DNA of 64,000 bases from CAVYTF01 sp963771435 (GCA_963771435.1 CAVYTF010000027.1:101610-165609), one strand, 5' to 3'. Counted from the stretch's first letter, positions 8,708 to 18,534 are shown. The notes: generated from the sequence alone by a model not told the origin. Numbers and translations: made by a program.

Positions 8708-9746
8708 TTATTGTAGTTGTTCTTTATATTGTTTTAAAACGTTTTTAAATTTTATTACGTTTGCTTCCACCGGATCATTACTTCTTCCGCCGGAAGCGTT
8801 TTTGTGGCCGCCGCCTTGAAAATGCAGGCGTGCGAAACTGTTCACATCAAATCCTCTCTTGCTCCTGAAACTCCATTTCCGCTCTTCATCGCGATCTATA
8901 AGTAAAGCGCCAAACTTGACCCCTTCAATGGATAATAAATAATTGACCAAACCCTCTGTGTCGCCTGTTTTCATGTGAAACTTCAGCAGATCAGCCTTGG
9001 GAATAACCATCAGGGCAGTATTTTCTTCATACAAAACCTCTAACCTGTTTAGCAAAGCGTGACCAAGAAAACGAAGCCGTTCTTCAAGAAAATTATCAAA
9101 GATATTTTCATGAATGACCGTATGATCAAAATTTGTTTTCCGCATAAGATCGGCCACCAGTTCATGAACTGAAGCAGTTGTAGATGCAAACCGGAATGAA
9201 CCCGTATCCGTCATAACACCAGTGTAAATACAGGTCGCAATATCATTATTTATTTTATCTGCGAACGAAGATGACCTGATAAAATCATACGATCATTTCG
9301 CAGGTAGAGCTTTTAGCCGTATCGCTGATGCCAAAATCAAATGCGATTTCGTCGGGCTGCTGGTGATGATCAATTAATACTTTAACGGCAGAAGATCTTT
9401 CAATAAAAGGAGCAAGATTTTTTGTGCGGGAAAGTATATTGAAATCAAGGCAAAAAATAATTTCAGCATTGGCTACAATTTCAGTTGCCTTCTCTCTGTA
9501 CTTTTCAAAATCAATAACCGTGTTGCAACCGGGCATCCAGTTTAAGAAATCTGCCCAGTTGGTGGGCGAAATAACGGTTGGCTCATGACCAAGCAATTTT
9601 AAAAAATGATATAAGCCTAAAGACGAACCCATCGCATCACCATCCGGTTTCTGATGCATAGTGATCACGATTTTTTTTGGGTGAGCCAGTTGCGGGTAAA
9701 CCGCGCTTATATCCTGCATAAATGGCGGCAAAATTGCAGGTTTCAC
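8708..9746 (-). CDS. nrnA: DHH/DHHA1 phosphoesterase (NrnA-like oligoribonuclease / pAp phosphatase), frame interrupted
   Basis: Degrades very short RNAs and 3'-phosphoadenosine 5'-phosphate in NrnA-type proteins. The N-terminal part has MHQKPDGDAMGSS near residue 30, an FCLDFN motif and the name-giving DHH in LIDHHQQPDEI. The second part carries TGSFRFAS and the DHHA1 signature GGGHKNASGGRS. The frame shifts by one base at about 9290: STCEMI should run on as YDFIRSSSFADKINNDI. The extra base touches a GATC. After removing it the protein is about 346 residues, usual for the family. Sequencing error is likelier than gene loss. Confidence 0.88.
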
Positions 9747-9832
9747 TTCATTCCTTCAAATCTTATTTTGTAAACGATCGATAAATGTTTTCATAATAAT
9801 CGCGTTTCGCTTTTATTTCTTTCTTCAAAACA

Positions 9833-9840
9833 TACTTTTG
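9833..9840 (+). promoter_or_regulatory. Bacteroidota -7 box upstream of ndk
   Basis: TACTTTTG matches the phylum's TAnnTTTG consensus 18 bases before the ndk ATG. No clear TTG -33 element is visible at the expected distance, so the call is moderate. Confidence 0.45.
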
Positions 9841-9858
9841 CGCAAAAATTTAAAAGCT

Positions 9859-10275
9859 ATGAGTAACAGAACTTTTACAATGATCAAACCCGACGCCACA
9901 TCCAAAGGCCATACGGGAGGGATTTTAGGCGCCATGATCAAGGGCGGTTTTCAAATTAAAGCCATGAAATGGACAAAGCTTACCGCAGAACAGGCAGGCG
10001 ACTTTTACGCGGTGCATAAAGAAAGATCATTTTACAATGAACTGGTTTCTTTTATGAGCAGTGGGCCAATTGTAGCGGCTATTTTAGAAAAGGATAACGC
10101 AGTAGCTGATTTCAGGAAATTGATTGGTGCAACCGACCCTGCCAAGGCTGAAGAAGGTACTATCCGCAAACAATTTGCCTCTTCTATAGGCGAAAATGCC
10201 GTTCATGGCAGCGACAGCGACGAAAACGCAGCTATAGAAGGCAATTTTTTCTTTTCTAACCTGGAAAGATTTTAG
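9859..10275 (+). CDS. ndk: Nucleoside-diphosphate kinase
   Basis: Transfers the gamma phosphate of ATP to nucleoside diphosphates. The chosen ATG gives 138 residues beginning MSNRTFTMIKPDATSKG, the family's standard length and N-terminus; a TTG seven codons upstream is in frame but would add a non-homologous tail and overlap the -7 box. The phospho-acceptor His is in NAVHGSDS (H116). Convergent with ubiD across array B. Confidence 0.95.
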   Translation: MSNRTFTMIKPDATSKGHTGGILGAMIKGGFQIKAMKWTKLTAEQAGDFYAVHKERSFYNELVSFMSSGPIVAAILEKDNAVADFRKLIGATDPAKAEEGTIRKQFASSIGENAVHGSDSDENAAIEGNFFFSNLERF

Positions 10276-10364
10276 CAGGATTGAAAAGCCAGCAGGCGAT
10301 TTTCTAGTTTTTTGTATTAAAAATGATGAAAAACGGCCTTAAAAGTCAATTTTTGAGAGGTAGC

Positions 10365-10596
10365 GTAGGCTTCGTTGTGGGTAACGAACTCTTGGCTGTA
10401 GGTAGCGAACTCTTGGCTGTAGGTAGCGAACTCTTGGCTGTAGGTAGCGAACTCTTGGTTGTGGGTAGCGAGCACTTCGTTGTGGGTAACGAACTCTTGG
10501 CTGTAGGGTAGCGAACTCTTGGCTGTGGGTAGCGAACCCTTAGCTGTGGGTAGCGAACCCTTAGCTGTGGGTAGCGAAGCTTCCGCTACCCACAGC
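10365..10596. repeat. Tandem array B: ten 21/22-bp units closed by a 13-bp hairpin
   Basis: Units of GAACTCTTGGCTGTAGGTAGC type run without spacers from 10365 to 10575; nine are 21 bp and one (10491-10512) is 22 bp. Variation sits in the first half of the unit (GAACTCTTGG, GAACCCTTAG, GAGCACTTCG). The last unit leads into a perfect inverted repeat: GCTGTGGGTAGCG (10564-10576), loop AAGCTTC, CGCTACCCACAGC (10584-10596). The array sits between the convergent ends of ndk and ubiD. Open frames through it on both strands are a by-product of the period. Confidence 0.95.
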
Positions 10597-10683
10597 CGAA
10601 CGTCCGGCACCTTCAATTTTTGAAGCTCCAAGCCTAAAAAAAGGCTTATATAAATGAAAATAGCTTTCTGAAGATAATTACCC

Positions 10684-12519
10684 CTATAGGTTATAAAGGC
10701 TTCCCCCTTTATTAAATAAGCGCTGAATTTTTTCTTCGACAGCGGCATTTTTTTCAACGAGTGGGGCATGGTGGGGTTTGATACGTGCATCTATCACAAT
10801 TGGGCCTTTGCAACCCCAATGTTTATTTTCAGTAAAAGCGCCAATGCCATAAATGTCGTGGGATGGATTGCAACGTGTAAACGTTACCCATAAAAAATTA
10901 CGGAGGTCAGCACTTACAAAATTTGAATCGTCACATAATATAATAATTGCTATTCCTGCAAGCTGATTTGAGATGGCGGAAAGGTTTTGGTTCAGGTCTT
11001 CCGTTTCTTTTTGCGCTGTATGATAATTTGCAAACTTATCCACCTGTATGGCAATAACGCCGGGCATTGCAATTTTGGAGTTATTAAAGCCATTCCACTC
11101 TTTTAACGCAGGAGGCACTTCAGTACACAGCCTTCTTTTTATATCGCCATAGGCGGCAAAAACCACTTTGCTGCCGCTGTTTAAGGAAGTGCCGGAATAA
11201 TCCAGGGTGTCGATTGTGGTATTAGTGTAAAAATGAATGTCACGGGCAAAATCAATTCTTTCTAATAGATATTCTAAAAAGGGTTGCACTTTTTTGGTTG
11301 ATAATTGATTGGTGCCATCAGCCGTGATAAATAAAAATTTGGCGAGGCTTAGTTGGCCGGTACCAAGAATATGATTGGCGATGGTTAAGATTTCAGCGGG
11401 TTGCTTTGTTTGCGCGTAAGGCGTGTACCGCTCGCTGCCAATTGCCAGCAGCAGGGGATGCACACCAGCAGCGTCTACTGCGTTTATTTCTTTGAGGCCG
11501 GGAATTTCCTTTGGAATGGCATCGCCGGTTAATTCATGGATCAATTCTCCGAACGCTGTATCCTCCTGAGGCGGCCGACCCACGACTGTGAAAGGCCAGA
11601 TGGCATTCCTTTTTGCATAGACTTTATGCACTTTCATGACGGGAAATGGATGTTGCAAACTGTAGTAACCTAGATGGTCGCCAAAAGGGCCTTCGGGTTT
11701 ATTTTCCCCCGAAAATACTTCACCCGTAATCACAAAATCTGCATCAGCGCTGATGCAAAAACCATCTTTATAAAAATAGCGAAACCGTCGGCCGCCAAGC
11801 AACCCTGCAAAAGTTAACTCGCTCATCCCTTCAGGCAAAGGCATTACGGCCGCCAAACTATGTGCAGGCGGGCCCCCAACGAAACAACTAACTTTTAAAG
11901 GCTGTCCTTTTTTATTTGCGTTAAATTGATGAACGCCAATGCCCCGGTGGATCTGGTAATGAAGGCCGACTTCTTTGTTTAATTCATATTCATTGCCGCT
12001 CAACTGGATGCGGTACATGCCAAGATTTGACTTCATAACACCTGGGAAATCGGCATCTTCCGTATAAACCTGCGGCAGGGTAACGAATGCGCCGCCATCT
12101 TTTTCCCAATGATGAATTAGCGGCAGATCAGTAATATTTATTTCTTCGTAAACAATTGGCTTTTTTACAGGGTTTCGTAGCGGCAGGGCCTTGAGCGCAG
12201 CAAGCGCAACAGGAATATTTTTAAAAGGATATTTGAAAGCCGCTGCCGGGTTATTCTTTAAGGCAATAGCCAGCTTCACTTTTTCAATCGTATCTCTGAA
12301 AATAAATTTGCTTCTCTCCAGAGTACCAAAAATGTTGGATGTCGCACGGTATTTTGCGCCTTTTACATTATCAAACAAAAGCGCCGGCCCCTGCTTTTCG
12401 TGCACCTTCAAATGAATGGCGGCCATTTCTAGGTAAGGGTCAACCTCTTCTTTCACGCGTACCAGATGCCCATGTTTCTTCAAATCATTTAAACATTGTT
12501 CAAGGGATGAATAAGTCAT
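10684..12519 (-). CDS. UbiD family decarboxylase
   Basis: 611 residues across the full UbiD fold. Members use prenylated FMN to (de)carboxylate aromatic or unsaturated acids and act in ubiquinone or menaquinone synthesis, among other pathways. Visible family segments include LLFDNVKG near 47, GMYRIQLSG near 164, the glycine-rich GGPPAHSLAAVMPLPEGMSE near 218-237, and EGPFGDHLGYYS near 278. A menaquinone role is likely in this phylum but not shown. No ubiX-like flavin prenyltransferase is visible in the window. 3' end converges on ndk. Confidence 0.88.
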   Translation of the reverse strand: MTYSSLEQCLNDLKKHGHLVRVKEEVDPYLEMAAIHLKVHEKQGPALLFDNVKGAKYRATSNIFGTLERSKFIFRDTIEKVKLAIALKNNPAAAFKYPFKNIPVALAALKALPLRNPVKKPIVYEEINITDLPLIHHWEKDGGAFVTLPQVYTEDADFPGVMKSNLGMYRIQLSGNEYELNKEVGLHYQIHRGIGVHQFNANKKGQPLKVSCFVGGPPAHSLAAVMPLPEGMSELTFAGLLGGRRFRYFYKDGFCISADADFVITGEVFSGENKPEGPFGDHLGYYSLQHPFPVMKVHKVYAKRNAIWPFTVVGRPPQEDTAFGELIHELTGDAIPKEIPGLKEINAVDAAGVHPLLLAIGSERYTPYAQTKQPAEILTIANHILGTGQLSLAKFLFITADGTNQLSTKKVQPFLEYLLERIDFARDIHFYTNTTIDTLDYSGTSLNSGSKVVFAAYGDIKRRLCTEVPPALKEWNGFNNSKIAMPGVIAIQVDKFANYHTAQKETEDLNQNLSAISNQLAGIAIIILCDDSNFVSADLRNFLWVTFTRCNPSHDIYGIGAFTENKHWGCKGPIVIDARIKPHHAPLVEKNAAVEEKIQRLFNKGGSLYNL

Positions 12520-12674
12520 GTATTGGCAAAGGTAGCGAGCGGGCTGTAGTTGAGGTTAGAACAAATCGGGAAATATTAATAGGGGATCAATACGAGTTAT
12601 ACGTCTCATTTTAATTTATTTTTAGAAACGCGTCACTATTGTTAGTCCTTAGGATATATATAGATATAATGTTC

Positions 12675-13436
12675 CTATAAACTCGATCGATAAACGTGAA
12701 AAAATTGGTTAAGCTTTCTTAGTGGTTTTAAAAAAAGAGTATACCATCTAGGTTTAATCTGATTCAATTTCCATGCTTTTCTGTCTTCGATATTTGCGCG
12801 CAACCGATTTAATAAAGAGTTATTGCTTTGTCCGCCAACACGCATGTTTACAAGCACTTTCTCAAGATATGCAACCTTTGCCTGGTGCTTATATAAAAAA
12901 CGAAGCATCAATTCGTAGTCCGCCGCACCCCATAAAGAAATATTAAATAATCCATGTTTGTCATACAATTCTTTTTTTACAAAGAAAGCAGGGTGTGGAG
13001 GCATCCAACCGAACAAGAAATTTTTTCTTTTATAAGAACCTGAAACCCATACACGTTTTTTTATAGAGGTATCTGTAGCGTCTACATAAACTAAATCACC
13101 ATAGACAGCATCGCAATCAGTCTGACTAAACAGAGAAACCACTTCATCAATTACTTTTTCATCAGCATAAAAGTCATCTGAATTTAATATTCCGATTATT
13201 TCTCCTTTTGCAAGACGTATTCCTTTGTTCATTGCATCATAAACTCCACGATCCTTTCCACTAAAGATACTAACCTGATGATTCGTGGCATTGATTAATT
13301 CAATTGTATTGTCAGATGATAACCCATCAATAATTAAATGTTCTATTTCTGGATAGCTTTGACGTTGTACGGAAAGTAAAGTATCCCTAATAGTTTTAGC
13401 GCTATTATAGGTTGCTGTGATAATCGATACTTTCAT
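12675..13436 (-). CDS. Family 2 glycosyltransferase
   Basis: About 253 residues, starting MKVSIITATYNSAKT, the canonical GT2 N-terminus; an in-frame ATG six codons upstream is possible. Motifs: IIDGLSSDNT (nucleotide-sugar site), KDRGVYDAMNKGI, ILNSDDFY (the DxD-like metal site), and a late WGAADYELMLRF. The pattern matches cytoplasmic enzymes that add one sugar to a surface polysaccharide or lipid-linked glycan. Acceptor and donor cannot be read from the sequence. It stands alone, about 320 bases from the next glycosyltransferase. Confidence 0.88.
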   Translation of the reverse strand: MKVSIITATYNSAKTIRDTLLSVQRQSYPEIEHLIIDGLSSDNTIELINATNHQVSIFSGKDRGVYDAMNKGIRLAKGEIIGILNSDDFYADEKVIDEVVSLFSQTDCDAVYGDLVYVDATDTSIKKRVWVSGSYKRKNFLFGWMPPHPAFFVKKELYDKHGLFNISLWGAADYELMLRFLYKHQAKVAYLEKVLVNMRVGGQSNNSLLNRLRANIEDRKAWKLNQIKPRWYTLFLKPLRKLNQFFHVYRSSL

Positions 13437-13760
13437 TGGAGATTTTTTAATCATCAAACTTTAATATAAATTTTTACTTTCTAATTCGGTTCAATTGGAA
13501 TCTTTCTTTAATTATTCAAATTAACCTTCCCTGATCTTTATTGCAGGTGTACCCTAATAAATATGAAACTTTCATGGTTTTTGTAGTAAGAGATTATATA
13601 GCCAGAAAATAATAATGACTCTTAGAAGCGCAACAGCGTTGCGAAAAAGGAGTTTCAAATTGTGAATAGCATCCGATACTTATTGCTATTCCTTGCATTT
13701 TTGGGGGGAGTATTAAATTCAGTTTCAGGGATATGTTTTTTATCTTCAGTGGATTGCAAA
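13437..13760. other. Non-coding spacer with a short palindrome
   Basis: AT-rich spacer between the two glycosyltransferases. The only structure seen is CGCAAC-AGC-GTTGCG at 13629-13643, without a T-run on either side, so it is not a clear terminator. No supported gene. Confidence 0.4.
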
Positions 13761-14555
13761 TTATTTGCTCTGAGTTACAGGTTCGTTTTGGGAATAAAGA
13801 TCTTGTTCTTTTGCGGGTGCCGCAAGACTTTTACGGTATTTTTTAAACATACTTTGCCACTGAATTTTTATTACCCCAAGCACTCCTTCTTTTAAAATTC
13901 CTTTGCTCATTTTGCTTATACCCACTTTTCTGTCACGGAAAGTAATGGGCACTTCCACTATTTTAAAACCGAGCTTCCACGCAGCGAATTTCATTTCGAT
14001 CTGGAAAGCGTAACCAACAAAATTGATTGAATTGAAATTGATGGTGTCAAGCACTCTTTTCTTGTAACAAACAAATCCGGCGGTGGGGTCGTTTACGGGC
14101 AGGCGCGTGAGCAGCTTCGTATAAATAGCGCCGCCTTTGGAATATAAACGTCTGTCCAGCGGCCAGTTCTCGGTTTTCCCGCCGGGTACGTAGCGACTAC
14201 CAACGGCAACATCGGCCACTTCGTCCTTGCAAGCATTGTATAGGCGGATAAGGTCCTGCGGATCATGGGAAAAATCTGCATCCATTTCAAAAATATATTC
14301 ATAATCATGCTGTATGGCCCATTTAAACCCGTGGATGTACGCAGTGCCCAGGCCAAGCTTGCCTTTTCTTTCTTCTAAAAATAATTGACCATGATAATTA
14401 TCAAAAAGGCTTTTTACAATATCAGCAGTGCCGTCAGGGGAATTATCATCAATAACCAATACATGAAAATTTTGCCTGAGCGAAAATATCGCATCTAATA
14501 TCAAAGGAATATTTTCCTTTTCGTTATAAGTAGGTATGATGACTAACTTTTCCAA
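13761..14555 (-). CDS. Polyprenol monophosphomannose synthase-like glycosyltransferase
   Basis: 264 residues of the DPM1-like branch of GT2. The N-terminus KLVIIPTYNEKENIP, then VIDDNSPDGT at 35-43, FEMDADFSHDP near 90 and VGSRYVPGG near 117 are the family's donor and metal site. It probably transfers mannose (or another hexose) from a nucleotide sugar to undecaprenyl phosphate on the cytoplasmic face. No C-terminal GtrA-like membrane domain follows, so it is the short soluble type. The only available start is a TTG, directly preceded by an in-frame TAG. The tail is rich in polar residues and not conserved-looking. Confidence 0.85.
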   Translation of the reverse strand: MEKLVIIPTYNEKENIPLILDAIFSLRQNFHVLVIDDNSPDGTADIVKSLFDNYHGQLFLEERKGKLGLGTAYIHGFKWAIQHDYEYIFEMDADFSHDPQDLIRLYNACKDEVADVAVGSRYVPGGKTENWPLDRRLYSKGGAIYTKLLTRLPVNDPTAGFVCYKKRVLDTINFNSINFVGYAFQIEMKFAAWKLGFKIVEVPITFRDRKVGISKMSKGILKEGVLGVIKIQWQSMFKKYRKSLAAPAKEQDLYSQNEPVTQSK

Positions 14556-14621
14556 CTAAAAATATATGGCGCTAAAATTAAAAAAATCTGCAATTATAAA
14601 TTTGTATAGTTTTCTTAAATG

Positions 14622-15392
14622 TCAGAGTTTTTTAAGCAAGGTTTTATTAAGTATCTCTGTTAATTTCTTTTTGGTATGCATGGGGAAATCCCCTTTCATC
14701 ATCCAGTCATAATACTGCGGTTCTGCTTTTAAAACCTCTGCAACAGGTTTTCCTTTGTGCTTCCCAAAATTGAATGTTTCCACGCTATTTACTTTTATAA
14801 ACCTCCTCCCGAAATCTACCAGGTCATCCTCTCCGGTAAATTTTACTATTGAATCTACAGTGTTGCCAATCGTTGTGTAACGCTCTACTTGTGCTTCCAG
14901 AATTTCCCAAGTAGCAATCGCATCTTTTTCTGCACTATGCGCACCATCATGCGTTTTCTGGCAGAAAAACTTGTAGGCTGCGCTCAAGGTGCGCTGCTCC
15001 ATCAGGTGAAAAACTTTCTGCACATCAACCATTTTTCTACCTTCCATATTCAATTCAAGACCTGCACGCAGAAACTCTTCCACAAGCATCGGTATGTCAA
15101 ACCGATTACTGTTGTATCCACCAATATCACAATGTTCCAGAAACTGTTTTATTTCATTGGCAACCTGTTTAAAAGGCGGAGCATCCTTCACCATTTCATC
15201 TGTAATGCCATGCACATCAGCCGAAGCAGCAGGAATAGGCATTTGTGGATTAATAAACTTACGCTTCACCAACTTGCTACCATCGGGCGAAATTTTAATA
15301 ATAGCAATTTCTATAATCCTATCTGAGCCAATATTAATACCGGTTGTCTCAAGGTCAATAAAGGCCAGTGGGCGCGTGAGTTGTAATTTCAT
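14622..15392 (-). CDS. DEDDh 3'-5' exonuclease with ExoX-like C-terminal domain
   Basis: 256 residues. The exonuclease domain (about 8-170) has FIDLETTG (D13, E15), a middle Asp in GGYNSNRFDIPML, and HSAEKDAIAT with the late His and Asp of the DEDDh group. Residues about 208-245 hold FGKHKGKPVAEVL and YYDWMMKGDFP, the small domain found at the C-terminus of ExoX-like nucleases. Likely a DNA exonuclease in repair or proofreading, similar to the epsilon subunit but probably not the replicative one. Confidence 0.88.
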   Translation of the reverse strand: MKLQLTRPLAFIDLETTGINIGSDRIIEIAIIKISPDGSKLVKRKFINPQMPIPAASADVHGITDEMVKDAPPFKQVANEIKQFLEHCDIGGYNSNRFDIPMLVEEFLRAGLELNMEGRKMVDVQKVFHLMEQRTLSAAYKFFCQKTHDGAHSAEKDAIATWEILEAQVERYTTIGNTVDSIVKFTGEDDLVDFGRRFIKVNSVETFNFGKHKGKPVAEVLKAEPQYYDWMMKGDFPMHTKKKLTEILNKTLLKKL

Positions 15393-15442
15393 CAGTTATT
15401 TTTTGTCGAACCAGTAATTGGAAATTTATTAAGCACACCCAT

Positions 15443-16819
15443 TTATACTTTGTCTTCTAATTTTCCAACCATGCTTTGCACAAACGCATCTACATCAAGC
15501 CCATTATAATTTCCACTACTCATCAACACTACATTTGCAGCACTTAAGTTTTGCCGACTAAGCCAATTCTGCAATTCAGTTTTATCATTCATTATCAATA
15601 AGTCTTTTTTATCAAAACCCTCAATTACTTTCTGACTTGATAAGTCTGGCAACCGTTTCAATTCCAGCGCATGTTTTGAAAAAAATACTACTGCTTTATC
15701 CGCTTTATTTAGCGAGCCTTTGTATTCATTCATGAATTGCTCAGTCAAACTGCTGAAAGTATGAAGTTCCAGAACAGCAATTAATATTCTATTTGGAAAT
15801 TGCTGCTTCAATGCTTCAATTGTAGCTTTTACTTTGCTTGGCGCATGGGCAAAATCGCGGTAAATATTTGTAAATGCATTATATGCAAGTAGCTCTAAAC
15901 GCTTTGCTGCGCCTGTAAAGGAGGTAATAGCTTTGATAAAAGTTATAGCGTCAATACCTAATTCCCTACAGACAAAATAAGCAGCGTGTAGATTAAGTAA
16001 ATTATGGTTCCCAAATACTTTTAGTTCGCCGCTGAAGCCGTCAATCTCCACTGCTGTCTTGCCATTACTTAACGTGTGCCCAGGAACTTGATAAGGCTGG
16101 TACCGAATCTCATTTCTGAGGTTTTCTTTTATTAAAGCGTTAAGCACTTCATCAGTTTCATTATAAATGAGAATCCCATTGACCTCTATCTTTTGAATAA
16201 ATATCTTAAATTGTTCGAGATAAATTTTAAAAGTTGGAAATACATTGATATGGTCCCACGCAATGCCTGTAATGACTGCAATATGGGGAAATAAAAAATG
16301 AAATTTAGGGCACTTTTCTAATGTACTTGCAGGATACTCATCGCCTTCACAAATTATAATAGGCGCATCAGTTATATTGACACTCTGGTTGAAGCCTTCC
16401 AGCTTCGCACCCACCAAATAATCAAACGTTTTCCCTGTATTTTTCAGCACATGCATAATCATACTTGTAGTTGTGGTTTTGCCATGGCTGCCTCCAATTA
16501 CAACTCTTGTTTTATTAAAACTCTCAGCAAAAATGTATTCAGGAAAAGAATAAATTTTCAATCCTAATTCCTTTGCTTTTATTAGTTCCGGATTATCTGC
16601 TTTTGCATGCATTCCAAGTATAACTGCATCTAAGCCCGGATGAATATTTGTTACATCCCAGCCAATCATCCCAGGCAACAAATTTTCTTTTTCTAAGTTT
16701 GATTTTGCTGGTTCAAAGATCTCGTCATCACTGCCTGTTACATTATATCCTTTCCTTTTCAATGCTATCGCAAGTTGATGCATTACACTCCCACCAATAG
16801 CTATAAAATGAATATTCAT
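15443..16819 (-). CDS. mpl: UDP-N-acetylmuramate:murein tripeptide ligase (Mpl-like)
   Basis: 458 residues of the Mur ligase superfamily. It joins recycled L-Ala-D-Glu-mDap to UDP-MurNAc in the cytoplasm. The N-terminal Rossmann motif IHFIAIGGSVMHQLA with ITGSDDEIFEPA-like continuation distinguishes Mpl from MurC; the ATP loop GGSHGKTTTTSM is near 107; GDEYPAS near 160 and the central-domain NETDEVLN are further family stretches; FRDFAHAPSKV-like DFAHAPSKV near 323 is typical of Mpl. Not in a cell-wall operon here. Confidence 0.9.
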   Translation of the reverse strand: MNIHFIAIGGSVMHQLAIALKRKGYNVTGSDDEIFEPAKSNLEKENLLPGMIGWDVTNIHPGLDAVILGMHAKADNPELIKAKELGLKIYSFPEYIFAESFNKTRVVIGGSHGKTTTTSMIMHVLKNTGKTFDYLVGAKLEGFNQSVNITDAPIIICEGDEYPASTLEKCPKFHFLFPHIAVITGIAWDHINVFPTFKIYLEQFKIFIQKIEVNGILIYNETDEVLNALIKENLRNEIRYQPYQVPGHTLSNGKTAVEIDGFSGELKVFGNHNLLNLHAAYFVCRELGIDAITFIKAITSFTGAAKRLELLAYNAFTNIYRDFAHAPSKVKATIEALKQQFPNRILIAVLELHTFSSLTEQFMNEYKGSLNKADKAVVFFSKHALELKRLPDLSSQKVIEGFDKKDLLIMNDKTELQNWLSRQNLSAANVVLMSSGNYNGLDVDAFVQSMVGKLEDKV

Positions 16820-16920
16820 TGCTTTTTAATTTAAAATTAAGTATTCCAACCGCTTAAAAAAAAAACGTTAAACTTTCTCCCATTATATTTGCACTAATTG
16901 TCTATTTAATAAAATCATTT

Positions 16921-17046
16921 ATGAAAAAAGTTTTTATAGTTGTTTTCGCAATCTTACTTTCATCTTTAATACTTTCTTCCTGCGCAATTACACAGGGAAG
17001 TTTTAGCGGTTGCCCGAGCCACGATAAGAATTTTTTTAGGAAATAA
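16921..17046 (+). CDS. Small putative lipoprotein, 41 residues
   Basis: ATG-initiated short frame: a basic start (MKKVF), a hydrophobic stretch and a lipobox LSSC (Cys21), leaving a 21-residue mature peptide that begins CAITQGSFSG, contains CPSHDKN and ends with a basic FFRK. It ends 5 bases from the convergent dapB stop. The clear signal and position support a real small gene; function unknown. Confidence 0.65.
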   Translation: MKKVFIVVFAILLSSLILSSCAITQGSFSGCPSHDKNFFRK

Positions 17047-17051
17047 CCTTT

Positions 17052-17768
17052 TTAAATATTTAGGACCTGGCGCATAGAATAAATTCCTTTTTTCCCAAAA
17101 ATAAATTCTGCCGCCAATAAAGCCCCTTCTGCAAAACCTTTTCTATTGTGTGCAGTGTGAATGATCTCAATATCATCAATTGCTGAATGATATTTTATTT
17201 TGTGCGTTCCTGGCACAATATCAGTTCGCTCACTAATAATTTGCAATTCTTCTTCTTTATCGGAAACAGCATTTACCCATTTTTGTTTTAAAATGCTATG
17301 TTGTAATATTTGGTGAGCCAAAAAAATAGCAGTGCCGCTTGGAGAATCTTTTTTTTCTTTGTGATGTATTTCTTCAACTACGACATCATATTGCTTTTGG
17401 AAGGACATAAGCCCAGCAAAATAATTATTCAATTCAAAAAAAAGATTAACCCCGATGCTAAAATTACTTGCATATAAAAAAGTTCCATTTTTTTCTTTAC
17501 AGTAATTTTCTATTTCATTTAAATCATCAAGCCATCCTGTAGAACCGCAAACAATGGGCACACCGGCATCAAAACATTTTTTAAGATTTGCTATTGCGCT
17601 GTGGGGATTTGTAAATTCTATCGCTACATCTGCTATTTGCAAATTTTCTAACGTAAGTTCATCAGCATTTTGCGAAGCAATTCTCAACACTATTTCATGC
17701 CCTTTTTCTAAAGCTGCCTCTTCAATGGCTTTTCCCATTTTACCATAACCTATTAATGCAATTTTCAT
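17052..17768 (-). CDS. dapB: 4-hydroxy-tetrahydrodipicolinate reductase
   Basis: Reduces the DapA product with NAD(P)H on the way to diaminopimelate and lysine. The start at MKIALIGYGKMGKAI gives 238 residues, the short form usual in Bacteroidota; ten extra in-frame codons upstream do not look homologous. The nucleotide motif GYGKMG is at 7-12. The catalytic region VVEEIHHKEKKDSPSGTA is near 130-147 with the paired His and the Lys. Lies downstream of DUF5683, parB and parA on the same strand. Confidence 0.93.
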   Translation of the reverse strand: MKIALIGYGKMGKAIEEAALEKGHEIVLRIASQNADELTLENLQIADVAIEFTNPHSAIANLKKCFDAGVPIVCGSTGWLDDLNEIENYCKEKNGTFLYASNFSIGVNLFFELNNYFAGLMSFQKQYDVVVEEIHHKEKKDSPSGTAIFLAHQILQHSILKQKWVNAVSDKEEELQIISERTDIVPGTHKIKYHSAIDDIEIIHTAHNRKGFAEGALLAAEFIFGKKGIYSMRQVLNI

Positions 17769-17839
17769 ATTCTCATGCTTTTTGCCACAGTAGCGCAAAG
17801 AAACAAAAAGTAAATTGGTAGAAAAATTAGAATAAGAAA

Positions 17840-18529
17840 TTATCTGCTAAGATCGATCAGTTTATGCTGAGGTTTTTTTAAGCTAATAGCAAAGCCAAGA
17901 CTTGTTATTTTTGTCTGAGGGTCAAAATCCGGTCGCAGCTTTACATTCATGCTTAGATCATCACTTACATCAAACTGTTTAAGGTGCGCAAACACTGTAG
18001 CATCAACCACATTAAGCCCCCATGCTATAAAAAAGTAAAAGAGTGAATAATCCCTGTCTTTGCGAAATTCATTTCTATAAAACTGCAGATCTGTAACATC
18101 ATCTACTGCAGCAAATGGCTGCAAGGCAGGATAAATATTTTTATAATTAGAAGTATCATTATTTATAATAATATTAAACGCATCACGTGTTCGCTTATAC
18201 CAGGTATTATTATAAATATAAGTTATCGCAGGTATGCCAATAGCTGCATAAACAATGGGTATTTTCCAATATTCATGATTATATGCCTGCCCCCACCCAG
18301 GAATAATTGCAGAGCGGATAGTCGCCTTATGGGGATCAAACTTTGGCTTCATATTAAATGAATCCTTTCCAACAATTACAGGAGGGGTTTTGCTTTTTAT
18401 GGCAACATTATTATGCGCAGTATCAAATAAAGAATGTGTTGCTAATGTGTGTTTAGTAGTATCCTGTGCAAACAAATTGGTGATGAATAAAACACATAGA
18501 AGAGGCAAGATAATTTTTCTAACAGCCAT
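17840..18529 (-). CDS. DUF5683 domain-containing exported protein
   Basis: About 229 residues from the ATG at 18529. An N-terminal signal (VRKIILPLLCVLFITNLFAQ) is followed by a polar linker and the DUF5683 core ATIRSAIIPGWGQAYNHEYWK with two membrane-like segments. The family is almost limited to Bacteroidota and is usually next to parB and dapB, as here; a role in the envelope is likely but unknown. A TTG nine bases upstream would overlap the parB stop. Confidence 0.85.
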   Translation of the reverse strand: MAVRKIILPLLCVLFITNLFAQDTTKHTLATHSLFDTAHNNVAIKSKTPPVIVGKDSFNMKPKFDPHKATIRSAIIPGWGQAYNHEYWKIPIVYAAIGIPAITYIYNNTWYKRTRDAFNIIINNDTSNYKNIYPALQPFAAVDDVTDLQFYRNEFRKDRDYSLFYFFIAWGLNVVDATVFAHLKQFDVSDDLSMNVKLRPDFDPQTKITSLGFAISLKKPQHKLIDLSR

Positions 18530-18534
18530 AGAGA

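Noticed and set aside
10317..10790. Open frames on both strands through array B
   Set aside because: By-products of a period divisible by three; the minus frame also overlaps the start of the real ubiD 3' end in another frame.
13629..13643. Terminator at the CGCAAC/GTTGCG palindrome
   Set aside because: No T-run on either strand.
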